DNA of 64,000 bases, from contig OY754339.1 of the NCBI GenBank assembly GCA_963573305.1, positions 12,137,941-12,201,940 on the forward strand, in the 5' to 3' direction. This stretch comes from Pyrrhosoma nymphula. Its lineage: Eukaryota; Arthropoda; Insecta; Odonata; Coenagrionidae. A program made the translations under genes and the position numbers. This document shows positions 57,576 through 64,000 of the stretch, one piece after another; position 1 is the stretch's first letter; the number at the start of each line of letters is the position of its first letter. The notes under the pieces are model-generated. The model was not told where the DNA came from and made no database searches. It saw only the letters and a program-made list of their open reading frames with translations.

Positions 57576-60500
57576 AAGATAAGGTTCGAAAATTAAAGTC
57601 AGTAAACGTGTCAGATATTAAGTGTTGGAGAAGACGTCTTAATTTTTCTCACACGTTCGCAGTTCTTGCTGTAGGTTTTCTTTTTCAAATATGTATAAAT
57701 TTATTTCGATTTGTTCTACTCGTCAAAATAGCGACCAATAGTAGGAATGTGAAAATAGAATAAAAAGGTCGTTCAATTACTTAATTCGGACGCATGATTT
57801 CACGTTTCTCTGCATTGCTAACCAAATATCAAATGTAAACTTACGGCTCTGAAAGAGGTTAACGCAACGAGTAGGTAAGGAAGTAAAACGTTGAAAATCG
57901 AGATTGATGTGAAGAGTATTGATAAGACGGAATAACCAGATTAAAGGCAGCTGAGGATATAAGTAAAAGATACTCTATATACTTCAGAGGCACCAAAATA
58001 CAAGCGATATGAATTTTTAATCACAAATGTGTAAAAACATAAATCTACGCGAAAGTAAGCGTCAATGTTTGTGATTAAAAAATATTAGCCCATCGAAAAG
58101 AAATAGTAGTAAGCAGTCACTCATACCGTCTGATGAAAAATAAATTCCAAACCGAAGTTTCAATATGAATGGCGAACATAATTATAAAAGGGGGGGTACG
58201 TGCTATACATTATATATAATATATACGTACAATTTTATATTCATCAAATCACAAAAAAAATAACACCCGAAGAATAATTCCTAAATATATATGCAAGAAT
58301 CTTACGTGTGAGTATTGATTATTGCATACAAACTTAGGATACGAGAACAGGAATTTAAGGAGAAGATTTTCTCACTCACTAACACATGAGCAGATCTCCT
58401 TACGTGGATGGAGTCCTACTTTGTGGATGAATTAGCTCATTCAAAATGTACTAGCGGATATAAGTTTATTTATTCCATTACTCTTAACATTTTTGCAGCG
58501 CTTATACTACAACGGCTAAATTGAATATCAAGGTAATGTGAATATGAAGTGAATAGGAAGTCCTGAATTCAACTCATAATATAAGCTAGTCCAGATAAGT
58601 TTCGCGGTATTTCAAGAAGTCATGACTGCACAATAATGATATTCTAGGTAAAGCCAACTGGATGACTCACCGTGGAGTGTGTTCTCATGAGGGATAGGGT
58701 CCCGTGGTGGATCGCTATCTGAATTCCATTTCCAGCACACCATCTTCATTCTCACTGAAGCCTGAAAAGAAAAGAAAAAATATGTCCATTCTCTAATGAC
58801 ATTTTGAAATTGCCAACGTTTACCGGGAAGACACATACTTTTCGGCTTAATTCCGCAAAAGACTAGGTCAGCTAACCATTGCAAGATTCATCATGGCAGA
58901 GGTAAGCAAGCACTGAAAAATGCTACCGCTATTACTACAACCAAATAAACTGAGGATCGAGAGTTGGTTTGTGGTCATTGCAATTATACCTGCACCAACA
59001 ATAAAATGTTTTATGGAACGTCAAGAAATAAAGTTCGATCCCTTCCATTCCACATCTTCTCAACTAGTAGGACTATATCCTTGGAAATTTTATTTTGCTT
59101 TCTATTAACTCCTTGTAATCAATAAAGGCATGGGTAACAGCTATTTTGGCAAAGGTTGACGCTAAAAGTTATGAATTTTTCAAGATATTTTCGAAATAAT
59201 GAAATAGGATAATACACGTCATCAAACAAATTCCAAATAGCATCATATGATAAAATCGTTCTTCAACCAAAATTTCTACTTAAAGGTTTGTTAAATGCAC
59301 TTCTACTAGCTTGTTCTTCTTCTTCAGCTTCATCTTAGTCTTCAAGTACTTCTTCTTGTACTAGTAATTTTCAAGTACTTCTTCAACCTCATCAAGTACT
59401 AATGCTCATTATAGAGACACAATATTCTATTGGGGTAGTAAAAATAGAGATCTATAAATATTAATAGGTAATTGATTCCGATGCGGTGTCAGAGATTAAT
59501 GTGCACAGTCAAGGCAAGGTCTCTCAATGCTGCCATGGGGCTTCAATCCACATCGAATCAATTACATGGCGAATATAATTTCTGCAAGTCACATTTTAAA
59601 AATCAGACCACTTTTTCTGTCCTCCAACAGCTACATTTCTTGTTACTTCTTCTCTTTGAGACCAACCTTTCTCCATCTCCCACGAGTGAGCTTGTCTCCC
59701 TAAGTTAAGTGCTTACATTGATTGCTGACCATTCTGTTTCACCGTATTGCATCGATGGTGTAGCAGGTTCACTGATTCAAAACGGGTTTCAAATGCTGTT
59801 GGTTACCTAGTAACGTTAGGTGCGGCTAAGTAGTAGGGAATTCAACCACATACGGGAATCCGCAGGGAAAAACGCAGCCCTGTGAAAAAAATGCTTCGCT
59901 TCCCACCTTTGGACGAGCATCATTAGCACTTGGTGATGTATCATTATAGACACATCTCAAACATCACATGACACGTCTTTCCCACGCGAGAAACATATTT
60001 CCAGTAATATCAGGGAGGAAAATATACTGAATACAACCAAAATTGAGCCAAAATATTCTGCATGAGAGTAGACATCTATCTTCAGTTATCTCCGTCTGTC
60101 CTAACAACCAAATTATTTCACGCAACACGAAATAATTGTGCGCTATGACAATTCTTTACTGCTGTCAACTTGTGGCGGTCCTTGAAAGTCCATATAAATT
60201 TCCGATAGCATCGCTGAACTATTTGTAACCAATCTTAAATCATCCCACGACAATCATGGGTTTTATTGCTTGTTCTAAACGTATGGTCAAACATTAAGTG
60301 GATCAGCTACTTTTTATAGGGTGCAGCTGAGAATGCTTGGTGTTATATATTCCCGCGAATTGGGTTAATTCAAAAAGGGCAGCGGTTTATTAAATGCATC
60401 TCGGAGACAACAAATTACTAGCGCATAAAGAAAGTAGACATACTTAAAAGAAAATGGGGTTTATCAAGTGTTCACCTTTATCTGAAAGGTTTATTCCTTC

Positions 60501-63369
60501 AAAACGCCTCTTCCTCTTTCGTTGACTTGACCAAACGATATTCTTTTTCTCTTCTTTCCTCGATTTTTGATAAGGATCTTAGTAGGAAATACCACTTTAA
60601 TCCCATCTTCTTAAGGGACTTAAATTCTATTTTTTAGCTCCTGAACGTCGTATTTTAGTCGTTTTAATTTAAAAATTCACTCACAAGAGACCTGTGCCTT
60701 TATTTAGATTGGACGCTATATCTCAAAATCAACATCGAGCTAGGTGTCGCCTCGCTCAAGCTACGTCCTAAGCTTAAAGCGACTTTCTGGGAATGAGCTA
60801 GTAATATGACAGCGTAATATGGGGCTATAACAATAATTTAAAACTGATTATTGTTAATGAATTAAAACTTTTCCCATAAACCTAACCTGTACTAGGACTT
60901 TGATTCTTCGTCTTCAATCGTATATATCTCAAATTTACATTGTGCTGTACCATGGAAATGTAATTTTAAAAACATGGTCAATAGTACTTCATTTGTAGGG
61001 GTGGCATGAAAGACAAAATTTATTAATTATACATTAGGGATTTTGCCTACTAACTAAAAAGGCTAAAGTTCGAGAATGAACTTACAAGTTTAGAGGAAAT
61101 TATTTTTAATAGGTTGCGTTTTTGAGACTGATTTTATAGACTGCAGCAGATCTTGGATCATCTTTTTATTCTAAGAAGAGATAATCTTAGAGCTGCATGA
61201 TATTCATTTCATTTTGTGTTCTGCCAACGTCTTAGTAATTTTTTGGACTGTTCCTATCGTAAAGTCCCCATTTCTGGGCCTTTTTATTCACTTTCCTTCA
61301 CATTAGTTTGGTCTTCATCAGGTCTCTCTTGAATTAGAAAGTTTCATTAATTTCAGATTTTAGCGAGAATCATAGATTTGGTGAAAATCATGCATACGCA
61401 ATATCAATAGTCTTTTATACATTTTTTACGCATTATTGAATCAAATTTGATAAAATATTTTGACCACCAATGCGTGAGAACTGAAATTGGTCAATGATTG
61501 GTTGACGTCACTGCTTAGTAGCAGCACCTAGCTGTAAGGACGTGTAAGTACATGTATTCGTCTAATACCCACCGGTTTCAACTGAAAAAAGTGGTAATTC
61601 TTAATTGTTAACTAATACGATTGCCTACTGTTTTTAATAAATACTACTGTTCCGTCATAATCTTTGTGATTGCGCCAATCCAGAGCACTTGAATGAGTAA
61701 CACCATTTAAATAACAATTCATCTACCCGTTTATGGATGCCGAATTTATATTTCAAGAAGGCGTAAAAAATGCCTAAATGCAATATAGATTATCGGTAAG
61801 CGATGAATTTCCTACAAATAATTATAATAATCAGATTAGCCCTCTGGTTGTGAACTCAACTGGAATTAAAGACATTAAACTCGTTCATCTTCAACTTTTG
61901 CTTTGTCCTTCTACAGTGGGAAAACGCTGTTTTAATAATACTATAAGCGATCATATTTCTCTCCACAAACATTCTCTAAGTAAACAGTAAGGCACGAGCG
62001 CTAACTTCCAAACTTAGTAAACACAATGTTCAACTTCGCCAAATACAATAAGCAACAGTGATTGCTTCATTGCAACTACGAAAGTAATATGTTCCGTCTG
62101 TGGACAAAATTCCAAACCAGCATCTGCATCTACACTAAGTGTATTTTTAGGAGTAAATAACTCTGATTCTGAATTTAAATGCTTGAATTTATAATAATTA
62201 TATTCAATATTCTAATTATCATGTATAAAAAATGCATGCACTTCGTGTTTTCCTAAACTAATGGGCACGGAATGGTACCAATGCCAATTAAGGACGATAA
62301 AAACACTGCAATTATACGATTGAACTTAAATTTGGTCATTTAAAGAATAGACCTCTAAAACTACTGAAAAAATCAATGATGAAAAAATAAGCCACAGCTT
62401 ATTCGAGGCTCTTACATCGTAGTTGGATTTTATTGTACTGTCCAGGTGCGTGTTTATCTACTTCGCTCACCATTAAAAGTATATACAAGTGCAGGCTTTA
62501 TTTGCATATTCTCCATTACCATAACGAGTTTATACCACAAGGTCCATATTAGTCTTTATTAAAGAGTAAACAATGATCCTGATAGATTTTAATAGCTTCT
62601 AAATCACGGTCTGAATAAATTTATTCAAGTTTAAAAATATCGTTAGAATTAATTCTCATGCATTCCCACAAAAGTAAATGCGGTATATTTCACTGATCTC
62701 AAAAGTAACATGTAAGTATATAAATATTTATGATCCATCTGCTATCTTAAAAAATGAACAGGGAATAGCACTAACATAGCACTAACATCATAAGCACAGT
62801 CTAATATGGAATTTGGTTTTAAGTAACAATGCCGGTCATCTTGGACGTTGTCTTGGAAGAAATGGTAACAATGTCTTTGAGTTTGAGCTCCGCCACTGGC
62901 ATATCGCAGTGAATAAAATTAAAATTTAATTCTTTCGTCAAAATGTGGTCCAAGTCTTAGGTATTATATAAGTAGCTCAATGTTATCATGTTTTAAAGTC
63001 ATCAAATAAAATGTCTTGATATGATTTCTCCTCTAAGTTCCCTGTTCCTAATAATGAGATCGCAAACGTTTTCTGAAATTTCAGCATTCTCTAAATGGTT
63101 GCTGAAAAACTATTCTGCCCACTAGTTTGTAGGCTGTAAGCAACTGGAAAGTGGCCCAAGAACTCATGAATGCGAGCAAATATAAGAATACTGGGGAATT
63201 ACGCTTCGCCGGTGGGGGCAATATTTATTCACGCGCTGAAAAGCTACGTGGAATTTTTAAGTACATTTTCCTAGTTTGGCAGTGAATATTGGCGCGTCAA
63301 AAATATATCGGACAACTCAAACATAACTGCTTAAGTGAAATCATCGCCATTTAAAAATCAGTATAGTTC
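57576..63369. other. Unassigned AT-rich sequence
   Basis: About 5.8 kb with no gene, tRNA-like box or inverted-end element that I can name. CTTCTTC and CAAGTACTTCTTC short repeats occur at 59310-59400. Frames are at most 90 codons. Confidence 0.45.
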
Positions 63370-63740
63370 CCGATTCCTTTAAACCCTGTGTCTCTCCTAA
63401 TGCCGTCCTAAACTCATCTGTCTCTACTGTTCTCACCGTTCACTCAATCACCCTCTCTTCAGCATCATTTACACCTCCACACTCCATAACATCCTCCACC
63501 CTCCTTTTCGGCCTTCTCCAAATCTGTAACACCAACGTCTTTTTACCTCCCACCACAACCAAACTTTCCTTTTTCGTCTCCTCCAATCCCACATCTCAAA
63601 TACCTACGCTCCACTTACAAAATTTTCCCACAGAGCTTCCAACCCATTTAGCGCCACGCGTCATTTAAGAGTTATCATCGCCAATTTTTTCTTCACTTCT
63701 CTCCTCTGAAAACTCTTCATCAACTCTCTCCATTTCGAAA
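63370..63740 (-). pseudogene. RTE-like LINE C-terminal end (relic 3, very degraded)
   Basis: The plus strand shows the same C/T-rich antisense pattern as relic 2, and stretches align with it: ACCCATTTAGCGCCACGCGT against ACCCATATAGCGCCAGGCTC, CTTCTTTAC...TCTCCTCTGA near the start, and CCCACATCTCAAATACCTAC. The minus frames still give short pieces such as FEMWDWRR-like residues, with many stops. Confidence 0.6.
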
Positions 63741-64000
63741 ATTCTCCTTTTCCTGGAGCAATCCCACATCTAATTTTTCCATTACATCAAGCAATTTTAC
63801 TAAAAGAAAATATGAAAAAAAGCAAGAACGCCGTGACCTTGATCTACTTTTTCCACACACTTTTAAAATTGCTGTCCAATTATATACGCATGCTCCTGCC
63901 TTGCTCTTCACTCACTCCTCCGGCATTAATGTTTTATCTGAGTCCTTACGAATAATTCTGAAGTATTCCCTTTTCAATCATCCCTATCACAAACTTAGGA
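63741..64000. other. Unassigned end of window
   Basis: May continue the degraded LINE context; nothing definite. Confidence 0.35.

Overview
This window looks like repeat-dense eukaryotic genomic DNA, most likely from an arthropod (inference). It is AT-rich, stop codons break every frame, and no open frame reads as a conserved host protein. The recognisable coding matter is decayed retrotransposon protein: two Penelope-like elements (PLEs) with a GIY-YIG nuclease, three RTE-like LINE 3' ends, and two other LINE relics, one CR1/Jockey-like and one of a type common in insects. The species cannot be named from sequence alone. I see no host gene, genuine tRNA gene, rRNA operon or CRISPR array.

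Layout. 0-8.9 kb: two copies of a short DNA transposon here called family A (about 370 bp, ends GGGGGTTATTTTGTAATCTC), an 870-bp element with long inverted ends (C), a TTAA-flanked 1.35-kb element (B1) and another element with long inverted ends (D). 12.9-13.6 kb: a tRNA-derived SINE split by a full-length 5S-rRNA-like sequence. 14-20 kb: a 6-kb span bounded by inverted ends and TTAA. 20.1-21.7 kb: a PLE interrupted by a family-A copy. 22.5-23.3 kb: a family-A copy holding a TTAA element (B3), whose sister (B4) lies at 51.7-52.3 kb. 24.3-31 kb: RTE-like and other LINE 3' ends, then a second PLE flanked by a perfect 17-bp target-site duplication. 46.2-49.4 kb: two same-direction LINE copies, one carrying two later insertions. 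53-57.6 kb: SINE copies, two palindromic insertions and an RTE-like tail. About half of the window, mainly 31-43 kb and 58-63 kb, shows nothing I can name.

The most interesting theme is structural. Small palindromes recur (at 274, 16723, 39637, 50262, 54642 and 54862), and several have 3' ends pointing outward. Their right arms, and several single copies, carry the pattern CTGANGA, one unpaired base, a short stem, then GAAAC. This resembles a hammerhead ribozyme core and sits just where the two PLEs end. The PLE at 29846-30866 shows the same arrangement at larger size: coding remnant and 3' end on the minus strand, and a second 3' end inverted on the other side, all inside one target-site duplication. 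I infer that many of the palindromes are PLE-type insertions shortened to two head-to-head 3' ends.

No system of cooperating host genes is visible. The content reads as successive nested insertions: DNA transposons in PLEs, DNA transposons in DNA transposons, PLE ends in LINEs and a 5S-derived unit in a tRNA SINE. All family names rest on recognition of motifs, without database searches.
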